DNA of 48,659 bases from Bacteroidota bacterium (GTDB lineage: Bacteria; Bacteroidota; Bacteroidia; AKYH767-A; OLB10): the NCBI GenBank assembly GCA_023251535.1, contig JAHEYP010000019.1, positions 23,084-71,742 on the forward strand, given 5' to 3'. Numbering within the stretch: the first letter of the stretch is position 1; every line of letters starts with the position of its first letter. A program made the position numbers and the translations under genes. The notes under the pieces are model-generated. The model did not search any database, was not told the DNA's origin, and saw nothing but the letters and a program-made list of their open reading frames with translations. Of this stretch, positions 6,686 to 14,955 are shown piece after piece.

Positions 6686-7727
6686 ATTTAACTAAAGAGT
6701 CATTTAAGGTCTTGACCCATAAGTTCAAACCATCGTTGTTCCAATGTGTATCGCTATTCAAATAATACGATTTTGCATTACTGCGGAAAAGTTCATATGC
6801 ATCAATCTTTTTGCATTTCAACTGATCGCCATGCATTAATAGCGGAATCAAATTATTGTATTTGCCTAAACCCGGATTTACAACTGAAACCGGATTGGGA
6901 ACGATGGAGAAATAAATTTCTTCAAAACCATTTTGGCAATAGTATTCAAATGCGCGATTTAAGGTGTTTTTGATGTTGTTGATTTCACTACTGTCAATCG
7001 AGTAAAAGGAATTCATGTTTTGTTCTCCTTGCATGGTTGGTTTGTAAAATAAAAAGTGATTTTCTTTGTCAATATAAAGATCATCCGCAATGCGGTTAAA
7101 CCAATGGTAATTAATATCGCCCTTGATTTCTTTTAAAGGATAAAATAATTTGTAGTCGAACAAATTCATTTCAAGGTTGCTGTTAATGTTGGGATTGAAA
7201 AAGTGCTTTTCTAAAAACGACTTTTCGTCTTCTATTTGTGTTTTGCTTGTTGAATTACTTTTAAAGTTGATGTCGAATTTAATTGGCATTGTTAGAGTTG
7301 AATAGTTGTTGCAGTTGCCTCTGATAAATCGCTCCGACATTTCAATTACAAGTACGTTTCGTTTGTTTTTATTCAATCCTTTAGTAGTGATATATGATGA
7401 TTCATCCCACCATTTTATTTTCACAAGCGAATCAATATTTGTAATATTTTCTTTTTCTAAATGACTCATTAAATAACTATCGCAAATCACATATAAATCT
7501 GTATCTCTTCTTTTCGAATTTATTATTGGTAAGCGATATTCAATGTTTGTATTGAAATCTGATATGAAACACATATTGTACAGATCTCCTAAACCTCTAT
7601 GTCCGGGCGATATAAATGGTTTCCCGATTCGGTATTCAGAATAGTATTCTATAATTGAGGAGTTATTGCTGCAATAGTAAATGACTGCTGCAAGAATCAA
7701 AACGAGATATGTACAAACCTTTTTCAT
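6684..7727 (-). CDS. SGNH/AlgJ-like exported acyl-transfer protein
   Basis: 347 residues from the ATG at 7727, which overlaps the stop of the upstream MBOAT gene (TAATG), so translation is probably coupled; 18 open codons before it lie inside that gene. The N-terminal hydrophobic segment (residues ~4-19) is an anchor or signal ending near Y-Y-C. Residues V-I-C-D-S (D83, S84) resemble the nucleophile block, and D-T-H-W at 326-329 near the C-terminus resembles the D-x-H dyad of AlgJ, AlgX and DltD-type proteins. In these systems the MBOAT passes an acetyl group across the membrane and the SGNH partner places it on a polymer. The overall sequence is divergent, so the family call rests on these motifs plus the gene pairing. 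Confidence 0.6.
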   Translation of the reverse strand: MKKVCTYLVLILAAVIYYCSNNSSIIEYYSEYRIGKPFISPGHRGLGDLYNMCFISDFNTNIEYRLPIINSKRRDTDLYVICDSYLMSHLEKENITNIDSLVKIKWWDESSYITTKGLNKNKRNVLVIEMSERFIRGNCNNYSTLTMPIKFDINFKSNSTSKTQIEDEKSFLEKHFFNPNINSNLEMNLFDYKLFYPLKEIKGDINYHWFNRIADDLYIDKENHFLFYKPTMQGEQNMNSFYSIDSSEINNIKNTLNRAFEYYCQNGFEEIYFSIVPNPVSVVNPGLGKYNNLIPLLMHGDQLKCKKIDAYELFRSNAKSYYLNSDTHWNNDGLNLWVKTLNDSLVK

Positions 7728-9136
7728 TAAAATTGGAAGTAGATAAATTGTTTGTGATTGAATACTCCGAAAAAGTAACAAATAGCGATTAACACTACGT
7801 TTAAAGCAATTATTTTATTGGTGTTAGAAGTTTTAATTTCTTTAATATAGTAGTCATATATTCCTAGTAATGCGATTAAGAAAAAGCAGAATAAAATTTC
7901 GATTTTGTTTAAAAATAGGTCGACAGAATTGTTTACTCCTAAGGTAAATAACTTTCCGAATACAACTTTAGCTTCGGTAAGTGATGGACTACGAAAGAAA
8001 ATCCATGATAACCAAACAGTAACAAATGTAGTTATGGTTGATAGTGTATTCGTAAATTTATTGATTGTAAATTCTATTCCGAATTTGTTTGTGAAATGTG
8101 TTTTCAGATTTGAATAACCCAAGAGTAAAGCATGTAATATTCCCCAAATTATAAAGGTATAGTTTGCCCCATGCCATAGTCCGCTTAAGGCAAATACAAT
8201 AAATAGGTTAATGAATTTTCTTGAAATAGTTACTCGATTACCACCCAATGGTATGTATAGGTAGTCCTTAAACCAAGTAGACAACGAAATATGCCATCTC
8301 GTCCAGAATTCAGAAATGCTCTTTGAAAAATAAGGAGCATTAAAGTTCTTCATTAAATCGAATCCCATAATTCGAGCAGCCCCAATTGCAATATCAGAAT
8401 ACCCTGAAAAGTCACAATAAATTTGAAAGCAGTAAAAGAAAGTGGCGATAGCTACCGACAAACCGCTTTGTTGATTAAGGTTACTATACGAATAATCTAC
8501 AGCCATCGATAATCGATCGGCAATTACAACTTTCTTGAAAAAGCCAATCATCATTAATGTAATGCCACTTTTGAAACGTTCAATATCGAAATTATGTTCT
8601 TCGTAAAATTGATGAATTAAATTCTGTGGACGTTCAATCGGTCCTGCTACTAATTGAGGGTAAAACATTACATACAATGCATAGATGCCGAAGTTTTTTT
8701 CTGCTTTTTGATTGCCTCTATACACTTCTATCGTATAACTCATTGCTTGAAATGTATGGAAGGACAATCCGATAGGTAATATGATCTTCCATGAGTCTAA
8801 TGCTCTCGAGTTAAAGGCAGCTGATGATAGTAGGTTAATATTTTCAGCTATAAAATTGTAGTATTTAAATACCGCTAATACTCCTATGTTAGCTATTAAA
8901 CTTAAAACTAAAAATGACTTTCTTTTTGCACCTGATGATTTTTCAATTAGTATTCCTGCAATGTAATCTATTACAATTGTTCCTCCCAAAATGAAAAGGT
9001 ACACTGGAATAAACGACATGTAGAAAAAGCAACTCGCAATGAGTAATAGTAGCCATCTGTATTTATGCGGGATAGCAAAATAGCAAGTGGTTACAAATAC
9101 AAAGTAAATAAGAAACTGCAGTGAGTTAAACAGCAT
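7727..9136 (-). CDS. MBOAT family O-acyltransferase (AlgI/PatA type)
   Basis: 469 residues with roughly ten membrane segments, starting M-L-F-N-S-L-Q-F as many AlgI-like proteins do. The conserved AlgI features are present: F-Y-P-Q-L-V-A-G-P-I-E-R near 158-169, D-F-S-G-Y-S-D-I-A at 242-250, S-E-F-W-T-R-W-H-I-S-L-S ending with H282, and S-G-L-W-H-G-A-N with the catalytic H322. It should move acetyl groups from the cytoplasm for O-acetylation of an extracellular glycan or other surface molecule. It is followed by an AlgJ-like gene overlapping by one base. No polysaccharide synthase or export genes are nearby, so the acceptor is unknown. Confidence 0.9.
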   Translation of the reverse strand: MLFNSLQFLIYFVFVTTCYFAIPHKYRWLLLLIASCFFYMSFIPVYLFILGGTIVIDYIAGILIEKSSGAKRKSFLVLSLIANIGVLAVFKYYNFIAENINLLSSAAFNSRALDSWKIILPIGLSFHTFQAMSYTIEVYRGNQKAEKNFGIYALYVMFYPQLVAGPIERPQNLIHQFYEEHNFDIERFKSGITLMMIGFFKKVVIADRLSMAVDYSYSNLNQQSGLSVAIATFFYCFQIYCDFSGYSDIAIGAARIMGFDLMKNFNAPYFSKSISEFWTRWHISLSTWFKDYLYIPLGGNRVTISRKFINLFIVFALSGLWHGANYTFIIWGILHALLLGYSNLKTHFTNKFGIEFTINKFTNTLSTITTFVTVWLSWIFFRSPSLTEAKVVFGKLFTLGVNNSVDLFLNKIEILFCFFLIALLGIYDYYIKEIKTSNTNKIIALNVVLIAICYFFGVFNHKQFIYFQF

Positions 9137-9199
9137 TCCGATAGGTGGTCTGATTCAAAAATACGAAATTATCTTTAGTTATAAGTTCACTAAAAAAGG

Positions 9200-9231
9200 A
9201 AAGGGATATACTCATCTGAATATATCCCTTT
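9200..9231 (-). terminator. Terminator of aspS
   Basis: An 11-bp perfect stem, AAAGGGATATA (9200-9210...) with TATATCCCTTT (9221-9231), with a ten-base loop. On the minus strand it is followed by CCTTTTTTA. It lies just past the aspS stop at 9250. Confidence 0.8.
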
Positions 9232-9249
9232 ATCATATCGTTGAATTTA

Positions 9250-10992
9250 TTATTTAACGTCGATTCCTAATTCTTTTAATTGATCGTCATGAATTACCGA
9301 TGGTGCATCTATCATTACATCGCGACCACTATTATTTTTAGGGAATGCAATAAAGTCGCGAATGCTTTCTGATCCTCCGAAGAGCGAACATAAGCGATCG
9401 AAGCCAAATGCAATTCCTCCATGTGGAGGTGCCCCAAATTCAAATGCATTCATCAAGAATCCGAATTGCTCTTGAGCTTCTTCTTTCGTAAATCCTAATA
9501 ACGAAAACATTTGTGATTGTAAATTTCTATCGTGAATACGAATAGAACCACCTCCAACTTCAACACCATTAATTACCATGTCATACGCATTCGCTCTTAC
9601 TGCACCAGGATCTGATTCTAATAATGCAAGATCTTCCGGTAACGGAGAGGTGAATGGATGGTGCATGGCAAAATAACGTCCCGCTTCTTCGTTGTACTCA
9701 AACAATGGGAAGTCTATCACCCATAAACAGCTGAATGTGTTTTTATCGCGAAGTCCTAAACGTGTACCCATTTCAAGACGTAATTCATTCATCGCCTTGC
9801 GTGTTTTATCGGCACCGCCTGCAAGAATTAAAATTAGATCTCCCGCTTGCGCATTCATTTTTTCTGCCCATGCTTTCAATTGATCGGCATCGTAAAATTT
9901 ATCTACACTCGACTTCACCGTTCCATCTGCATTTACTCTGGCATAAACTAATCCAGTAGCACCAATCTGCGGACGTTTAACAAAGTCAGTTAACTCGTCA
10001 AGTTGCTTACGCGTATATTCTGAACATCCTTTTGCGTTGATACCGATAACTAATTCAGCATCGTCAAAAACTTTGAATCCTTTTTCTTTAACTAAATCAT
10101 TCAATTCAACAAAACGCATGTCGAAGCGTGTATCAGGTTTGTCGCATCCATAATACTTCATGGCATCAGCATAACTCATGCGAGGAAGTTTATCGATCTT
10201 AATTCCTTTAACAGTTTCAAATAAATGACTTACCAATCCTTCAAACGTATTTAAGATGTCTTCTCTCTCAATGAAACTCATCTCACAGTCGATCTGTGTA
10301 AATTCAGGTTGGCGGTCCGCTCTTAAATCCTCATCACGGAAGCATTTTACAATTTGATAGTAACGGTCAAATCCTGCAACCATCAACAGTTGCTTAAATG
10401 TTTGCGGCGATTGAGGTAGTGCATAAAATTGCCCTTGATTCATGCGCGAAGGCACAACGAAGTCGCGAGCTCCCTCAGGTGTCGATTTAATCAATACAGG
10501 CGTTTCTACTTCTAAGAAATTTTGTTTGTCGAGGTAGTTTCTGCTTTCGATAGCTATTCTGTGACGTAGCTCCAAGTTCGCTCTAACATTCGCCCGACGT
10601 AAGTCGAGGTAACGATACTTCATACGTAAATCGTCGCCACCATCTGTCTGCTCTTCAATCGTAAATGGAGGTGTTATGGCAGCATTTAGGATGTCTAAAG
10701 CATCTACAACGATTTCAATCTCGCCCGTTGCCATCTTCAAATTCTTGCTTTCGCGCTCTTTTACAGATCCCGTAGCTTTGATAACAAACTCGCGCCCAAG
10801 TTTACGGGCTTCAAGGCAAAGTGCTGAATTTACATCCATATTGAAGGCCAATTGGGTAATTCCATAACGATCTCGTAAGTCGATGAAGGTAAGGCCTCCT
10901 AAATCTCTCGACTTCTGAACCCACCCGCAAAGGGTAACTTTTTCTCCGATATTCGCTTTGGTTAACTCCCCGCAAGTATGTGATCTTAACAT
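9250..10992 (-). CDS. aspS: Aspartyl-tRNA synthetase
   Basis: 580 residues from the ATG at 10992 ([10 protein letters not shown], the usual bacterial AspRS N-terminus). An earlier open start at 11016 falls inside the -7 promoter box at 11014-11021 and is unlikely. It charges tRNA-Asp with aspartate in the cytoplasm. The order of domains is an N-terminal OB-fold anticodon-binding domain, motif 2 in [14 protein letters not shown], a bacterial GAD insertion in the middle, and motif 3 in [10 protein letters not shown] near the C-terminus. The length and insertion mark it as the bacterial type. Monocistronic. Confidence 0.97.
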   Translation of the reverse strand: MLRSHTCGELTKANIGEKVTLCGWVQKSRDLGGLTFIDLRDRYGITQLAFNMDVNSALCLEARKLGREFVIKATGSVKERESKNLKMATGEIEIVVDALDILNAAITPPFTIEEQTDGGDDLRMKYRYLDLRRANVRANLELRHRIAIESRNYLDKQNFLEVETPVLIKSTPEGARDFVVPSRMNQGQFYALPQSPQTFKQLLMVAGFDRYYQIVKCFRDEDLRADRQPEFTQIDCEMSFIEREDILNTFEGLVSHLFETVKGIKIDKLPRMSYADAMKYYGCDKPDTRFDMRFVELNDLVKEKGFKVFDDAELVIGINAKGCSEYTRKQLDELTDFVKRPQIGATGLVYARVNADGTVKSSVDKFYDADQLKAWAEKMNAQAGDLILILAGGADKTRKAMNELRLEMGTRLGLRDKNTFSCLWVIDFPLFEYNEEAGRYFAMHHPFTSPLPEDLALLESDPGAVRANAYDMVINGVEVGGGSIRIHDRNLQSQMFSLLGFTKEEAQEQFGFLMNAFEFGAPPHGGIAFGFDRLCSLFGGSESIRDFIAFPKNNSGRDVMIDAPSVIHDDQLKELGIDVK

Positions 10993-11013
10993 GTCTGTTG
11001 TATTTTGAAGCTG

Positions 11014-11021
11014 CAAAAATA
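11014..11021 (-). promoter_or_regulatory. -7 box upstream of aspS
   Basis: On the minus strand it reads TATTTTTG, an exact TAnnTTTG match, 21 nt before the aspS ATG at 10992. No clear -33 TTTG is visible at the expected distance. The box helps decide the aspS start. Confidence 0.45.
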
Positions 11022-11173
11022 AGGTATAATAGGCAATTGAGCGAGGCTGGAAGCAGGGAAATAAGGGTGAAATTGACGGTAAGGCAAGGCAAGGGTGAAT
11101 CTTTATTATTATTTTAGTGCACTTACAATAAAAACGGGGGAAAAACAGTTAATATAAGCCTCTAACTTCTATA

Positions 11174-13495
11174 ATGAAACGACTATCCTTCTCAATACTC
11201 TTTTTGACTTTGCTGTCGGCCTTAAATGGGGTCTCTCAGCCATTTGAAATTGGGCACTGGCGCGATCACTTGCCTTATATTCATGCTCGACTACTCGTAG
11301 ATGCAGGCAGTAAAATTTATTGTTCTACCGATGATGGTTTTTATGCCTACTCTCCAAGCGAAAATGAAATAGTGCGCTTATCGAAGTTGAATGGGTTAAG
11401 TGATTTCGGCATATCTGATATTTCTTATAGTCAAGCGTATCATAAATTGATTATTGCATACAATAACACCAATGTAGATTTGCTCAATGATGATATGTCG
11501 GTTACTAATATTTCTGATATCAAACGAAAGAACATTCCCGGAAATAAGCGTATCAATAATGTTTCGGTTGATGGTCGTTATGCTTACTTAGCTTGCGGAT
11601 TCGGAATAGTGGTTGTTGATCTGCAGCGAAATGAAATAAAAGATACTTATTACGTTGGCCCTTCAGGATTAAGTGAAGTATATGAAGTAGCATACGACGC
11701 AACGTACCTCTATGCTGCCGCAGAAGATGGCGTCTATCGAATAGAAAAAGTAAATACAAATCCTGCGAATTTCAACGCTTGGACAAAAATACTCGACGAT
11801 ATCGGTGATCAAGGATTTTTCAAGAATGCCGTAGTGCATAATAATATTCTCCTTGTGTCCTATTCTCGATCTGCTGGTGATAGTATAATGGCCTATAATG
11901 GTAACTGGGGATATGCATTGCCGGTAGAACTTCAATCTGTTTCGCAGAAGTATAATCTTTCAGAGGTTAATAATAGTTTAATTGTTTCCGAACCTTTTGC
12001 CATTTCTGTATTCGACGGCACTTTTAATCGAATTAAATATATCGATGGATCTATTGTCTCGGGTCCTGATTTTCGCGATGGAATTATAGATGCTTCGCAA
12101 AATGTTTGGGTAGCCGATCATAATAAAGGGTTAATAAAAGTTGATAATTCTTCGTTGAGTTATTTTAATCCCGATGGTCCTTATAGCTCAGCTTCTAATG
12201 ATATTCAGATCCTGAATAATGTACTTTGGGTTTCACACGGACCTAAAAATAGAGGATGGAAAAATATTTATACTCAGCAAGGATTCTCTAGATTTTCGAA
12301 TTCCGATTGGACCTCCTTCGATGGTAATTCCGCAGGAACACCAATGTTTTATCAGTTGGGTTTCTATGATAATGTATCTATTGTTATTGATCCTAGCGAT
12401 GCTGACCATATTTTTGTTGGTGCCACAGGGCCGGGCTTGTTGGAGTTTCAATATGATGAAGCTACTAAAACGGGTTCTCCTCTAAAATTTTATCGTGATA
12501 CAAACAGTACTTTGCTTCAGCAGTTAGGTAATCCAGGCCAAGTAAAAGTACACGGTATGACTTTAGATGACAACAGAAATCTTTGGGTGTCGAATGCGGG
12601 TACTGCTTCTGTCATTAACGTATTAAAGAACAACGGACAATGGAAAGCTTATAGTTTCCCGGGGCAAATTAACAGTAGTAGTATTTGCGGACAATTAATT
12701 GTTGACCAAAACGGATATAAGTGGTTAAGTGTATTTGAGAATATTGGTGGGAAAGAGGGAATATTAGTCTTCAACGACAATCAAACTGTCGACAATACTG
12801 CCGACGATCAATTTGAAATTGTTGACTTTGGTTCGAATCGTGTGAGAGTAATAAAAATGGATAATGAAGGAACTATTTGGACTGGCACCGATCAAGGTGT
12901 TTACATTTTTTATCCTCCAAGTATTACTCCTCAGCAAATTTTAATAAAGCAAGATAATTCATACCAATATTTATTAGCAACCGATGTGGTTACCGTTATT
13001 GCTATTGATGGAGCAAACAGAAAATGGATCGGAACAGAAAGTTCAGGTGTATATCTTTTAAGTGCTGATGGCCAAGATCAAATTAAGCATTTCACAACTG
13101 AAAATAGCCCTTTGTTTTCTGATAACATTACGGCACTAGCAATTAACGATGAAACAGGTGAAGTGTTTATTGGAACCGAAAAAGGAATTATTAGTTATCA
13201 GGGTGATGCAATTGCCGGTGGAGAATCTTGCGGCGATCTTTTAGTTTATCCTAATCCTGTGAAACGTGATTATGAAGGTAGTATCGCTGTGAAAGGAGTA
13301 ATCCCAAATGGAATCGTAAAGGTTACCGATATCAGCGGCGGGCTAGTTTTTGAAGGTAAATCGGTAGGAGCTCAAGTAGTTTGGGATGGAAGAAATCTTT
13401 CGGGTCAAAAAGTTCAAACCGGAGTATATATTATTTATTCTTCCGATGCTACCGGAGAGCAAAAGTGTACTACTAAGGTGATGATTTATAGGTAA
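11174..13495 (+). CDS. porZ: T9SS surface protein PorZ (beta-propeller, with sorting domain)
   Basis: 773 residues with a signal peptide (residues 1-22, ending V-S-Q). The body consists of repeated two-component-regulator-type propeller blades, e.g. G-T-D-Q-G-V-Y-I-F-Y, G-T-E-S-S-G-V-Y-L-L, G-T-E-K-G-I-I-S-Y and N-L-W-V-S-N-A-G. The last ~85 residues form a T9SS-type C-terminal domain (V-Y-P-N-P-V ... G-V-Y-I-I-Y ... K-V-M-I-Y-R). The N-terminal start P-F-E-I-G-H-W-R-D-H-L-P-Y matches PorZ. In Porphyromonas gingivalis PorZ is a surface component of the PorU-PorV-PorQ-PorZ attachment complex and binds the anionic LPS to which cargo is joined. It implies a full T9SS elsewhere in this genome. 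Two hairpins follow. Confidence 0.88.
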   Translation: MKRLSFSILFLTLLSALNGVSQPFEIGHWRDHLPYIHARLLVDAGSKIYCSTDDGFYAYSPSENEIVRLSKLNGLSDFGISDISYSQAYHKLIIAYNNTNVDLLNDDMSVTNISDIKRKNIPGNKRINNVSVDGRYAYLACGFGIVVVDLQRNEIKDTYYVGPSGLSEVYEVAYDATYLYAAAEDGVYRIEKVNTNPANFNAWTKILDDIGDQGFFKNAVVHNNILLVSYSRSAGDSIMAYNGNWGYALPVELQSVSQKYNLSEVNNSLIVSEPFAISVFDGTFNRIKYIDGSIVSGPDFRDGIIDASQNVWVADHNKGLIKVDNSSLSYFNPDGPYSSASNDIQILNNVLWVSHGPKNRGWKNIYTQQGFSRFSNSDWTSFDGNSAGTPMFYQLGFYDNVSIVIDPSDADHIFVGATGPGLLEFQYDEATKTGSPLKFYRDTNSTLLQQLGNPGQVKVHGMTLDDNRNLWVSNAGTASVINVLKNNGQWKAYSFPGQINSSSICGQLIVDQNGYKWLSVFENIGGKEGILVFNDNQTVDNTADDQFEIVDFGSNRVRVIKMDNEGTIWTGTDQGVYIFYPPSITPQQILIKQDNSYQYLLATDVVTVIAIDGANRKWIGTESSGVYLLSADGQDQIKHFTTENSPLFSDNITALAINDETGEVFIGTEKGIISYQGDAIAGGESCGDLLVYPNPVKRDYEGSIAVKGVIPNGIVKVTDISGGLVFEGKSVGAQVVWDGRNLSGQKVQTGVYIIYSSDATGEQKCTTKVMIYR

Positions 13496-13516
13496 GTTCC
13501 CAGTTATGATTATCCT

Positions 13517-13561
13517 AAATCGCACTTCGGATGAAAAAAGCGAAGTTTTTGTATGCGATTT
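13517..13561 (+). repeat. Nested hairpin after porZ
   Basis: The outer stem AAATCGCA (13517-13524) pairs with TGCGATTT (13554-13561). The inner stem CTTCG (13525-13529) pairs with CGAAG (13541-13545), which is followed by TTTTT. The inner part alone resembles a terminator for porZ; the outer arms give a two-tier structure. A second, stronger terminator follows at 13595. Confidence 0.5.
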
Positions 13562-13594
13562 ATTAGGTATAGAAAAATATACTCCAGAAAAAAT

Positions 13595-13630
13595 AAAAAC
13601 GCGATTACCCAAAGGCTAATCGCGTTTTTT
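13595..13630. terminator. Bidirectional terminator between porZ and a small membrane gene
   Basis: A 13-bp perfect stem, AAAAACGCGATTA (13595-13607) with TAATCGCGTTTTT (13617-13629), with a nine-base loop. The tail is TTTTTT on the plus strand and ATTTTTTCT on the minus strand, so it serves both convergent genes. Confidence 0.85.
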
Positions 13631-13661
13631 ACTAATTAACAGGTAATTTCTTTAGGAAATA

Positions 13662-13847
13662 TTACTTTCCTTTATTTGCAATATAGTTTGCTCCGCCTTT
13701 GCGAACAGATGAGTCGTATTTTAACCAGAAAATTACTCCAACAGTAATTGTTAATCCGAATACCCAGTTTACCAACGCTCCAATTGGAGGAAGGAGTTTA
13801 AACGTTGCTTCAGCAGCATTGGCGATTCCGTAAAATATAGCGTCCAT
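13662..13847 (-). CDS. Small one-helix membrane protein (possibly DUF6341-like)
   Basis: 61 residues with one membrane segment (about residues 26-43, V-N-W-V-F-G-L-T-I-T-V-G-V-I-F-W-L) and a basic C-terminal tail. Its pattern (M-D-A-I-F-Y-G-I at the start, F-W-L-K-Y-D after the helix) resembles the small DUF6341 proteins that sit beside DUF6427 genes in Flavobacteriia. It is divergent from exactly such a gene here, and that context is the main support. Its start has a 70-bp shared promoter region with the plus-strand neighbour. Function unknown; the family call is tentative. Confidence 0.6.
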   Translation of the reverse strand: MDAIFYGIANAAEATFKLLPPIGALVNWVFGLTITVGVIFWLKYDSSVRKGGANYIANKGK

Positions 13848-13876
13848 TTTTAGTGTAATTTGGTGGCGAATTTAAT

Positions 13877-13890
13877 GTTTTCTTGAAAAC
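13877..13890. promoter_or_regulatory. Palindrome in a divergent promoter region
   Basis: GTTTTC-TT-GAAAAC, a perfect 6-bp inverted repeat with a two-base centre. It lies 29 bp upstream of the membrane gene at 13847 (minus) and 27 bp upstream of the one at 13918 (plus). It could be an operator for the pair; no direct evidence. Confidence 0.3.
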
Positions 13891-13917
13891 AATACTATTC
13901 TTCTAACAGATAAAATT

Positions 13918-14922
13918 ATGCTGATCCGTTTATTTCGTTCAACACAGATATTCCCTGTAGCGGTTTTGATACTCATTTCTATTGCTATATCATTGATTTC
14001 TTGGAGTTTGCATTATAGTGTAGTGGCCCCAAACGGAATGCCCTTGTATGATTTGATTTCGGGATTATTTATGAAATCAGGTGCCACAACCGTAGCCAAA
14101 TCATCCATTTTTAGCGCAATACTTGTCTTTGTTTTGGTCACAACCCAGGCTCTTCACCTCAATTTTGTGCTTAATAAGCACGAAGTTTTCTTTAAACAGT
14201 CGTGGCTTCCTTCATTAATTTACCTGATTATTGCGTCAATTATCCCTCAATTCATTTGGTTTTCGCCTTTATTATTCGTGAATACTATCCTGATTTTTGC
14301 GCTCGACAACATTTTTGGGCTGTACAAAAATACCGGAGCCTTGGCCTTGGCTTTCGATAGCGCCTTTTTATTATCCCTATCAGCCTTATTCTATTTTCCA
14401 GCAATAGTATTCGTATTTGTATACGTGATAAGTATTCTGATCCTTCGTCCGTTTTCTTGGCGCGACTGGTTAGTTGGAATAATGGGTTTTACTTTACCCT
14501 TCTTTTTTGCCTTCTTGTATTACTTCTTAACGGATAAGTTGAATGCTTTTTATGATAAAGTATTTGTATCAGGAATCAATAAAACAATTGCGCTACAACA
14601 TCTATATACTTATCAGTATACTTTTAGCTTGTTTTGGATAGCGGTTTTGTTTTGCTTAGCACTATTTCGTTTACAAAAGAATTATTTTAAGAATGTAACG
14701 AAATCGCGATTAACACAACAGATATTGCTCATTTTAATTCCTGTAGGAGTAATTATGGTGTTGGTTTCGAGAGAAGAGAGTCTTTACCGATTCAGTATAT
14801 TGGCTGTTCCTTTCTCCGCATATGTTTCTTATTATTTCCTTTCAGGAAAGAAAATGTGGTTGCTCGAAATTATGTTACTTGTACTTGTAGGAGGATGGGT
14901 ATATAATTACTTCATTGCATAA
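13918..14922 (+). CDS. Polytopic membrane protein, DUF6427-like
   Basis: 334 residues with about nine to ten membrane segments spread over the whole length. The N-terminus (M-L-I-R-L-F-R-S-T-Q-I-F-P-V) and the F-D-S-A-F-L-L-S-L-S-A-L-F-Y-F-P segment resemble DUF6427 of Flavobacteriia, a family of unknown function. The resemblance is from memory of the family pattern. It is divergent from a small membrane protein, a pairing seen for DUF6427/DUF6341. No catalytic motif is visible. Confidence 0.65.
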   Translation: MLIRLFRSTQIFPVAVLILISIAISLISWSLHYSVVAPNGMPLYDLISGLFMKSGATTVAKSSIFSAILVFVLVTTQALHLNFVLNKHEVFFKQSWLPSLIYLIIASIIPQFIWFSPLLFVNTILIFALDNIFGLYKNTGALALAFDSAFLLSLSALFYFPAIVFVFVYVISILILRPFSWRDWLVGIMGFTLPFFFAFLYYFLTDKLNAFYDKVFVSGINKTIALQHLYTYQYTFSLFWIAVLFCLALFRLQKNYFKNVTKSRLTQQILLILIPVGVIMVLVSREESLYRFSILAVPFSAYVSYYFLSGKKMWLLEIMLLVLVGGWVYNYFIA

Positions 14923-14953
14923 AAAAAGGCTGCTCTATTAAGGCAGCCTTTTT
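14923..14953. terminator. Bidirectional terminator between convergent genes
   Basis: An 11-bp perfect stem, AAAAAGGCTGC (14923-14933) with GCAGCCTTTTT (14943-14953), with a nine-base loop. It separates the convergent DUF6427-like gene and the M1 peptidase gene. Confidence 0.85.
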
Positions 14954-14955
14954 GA

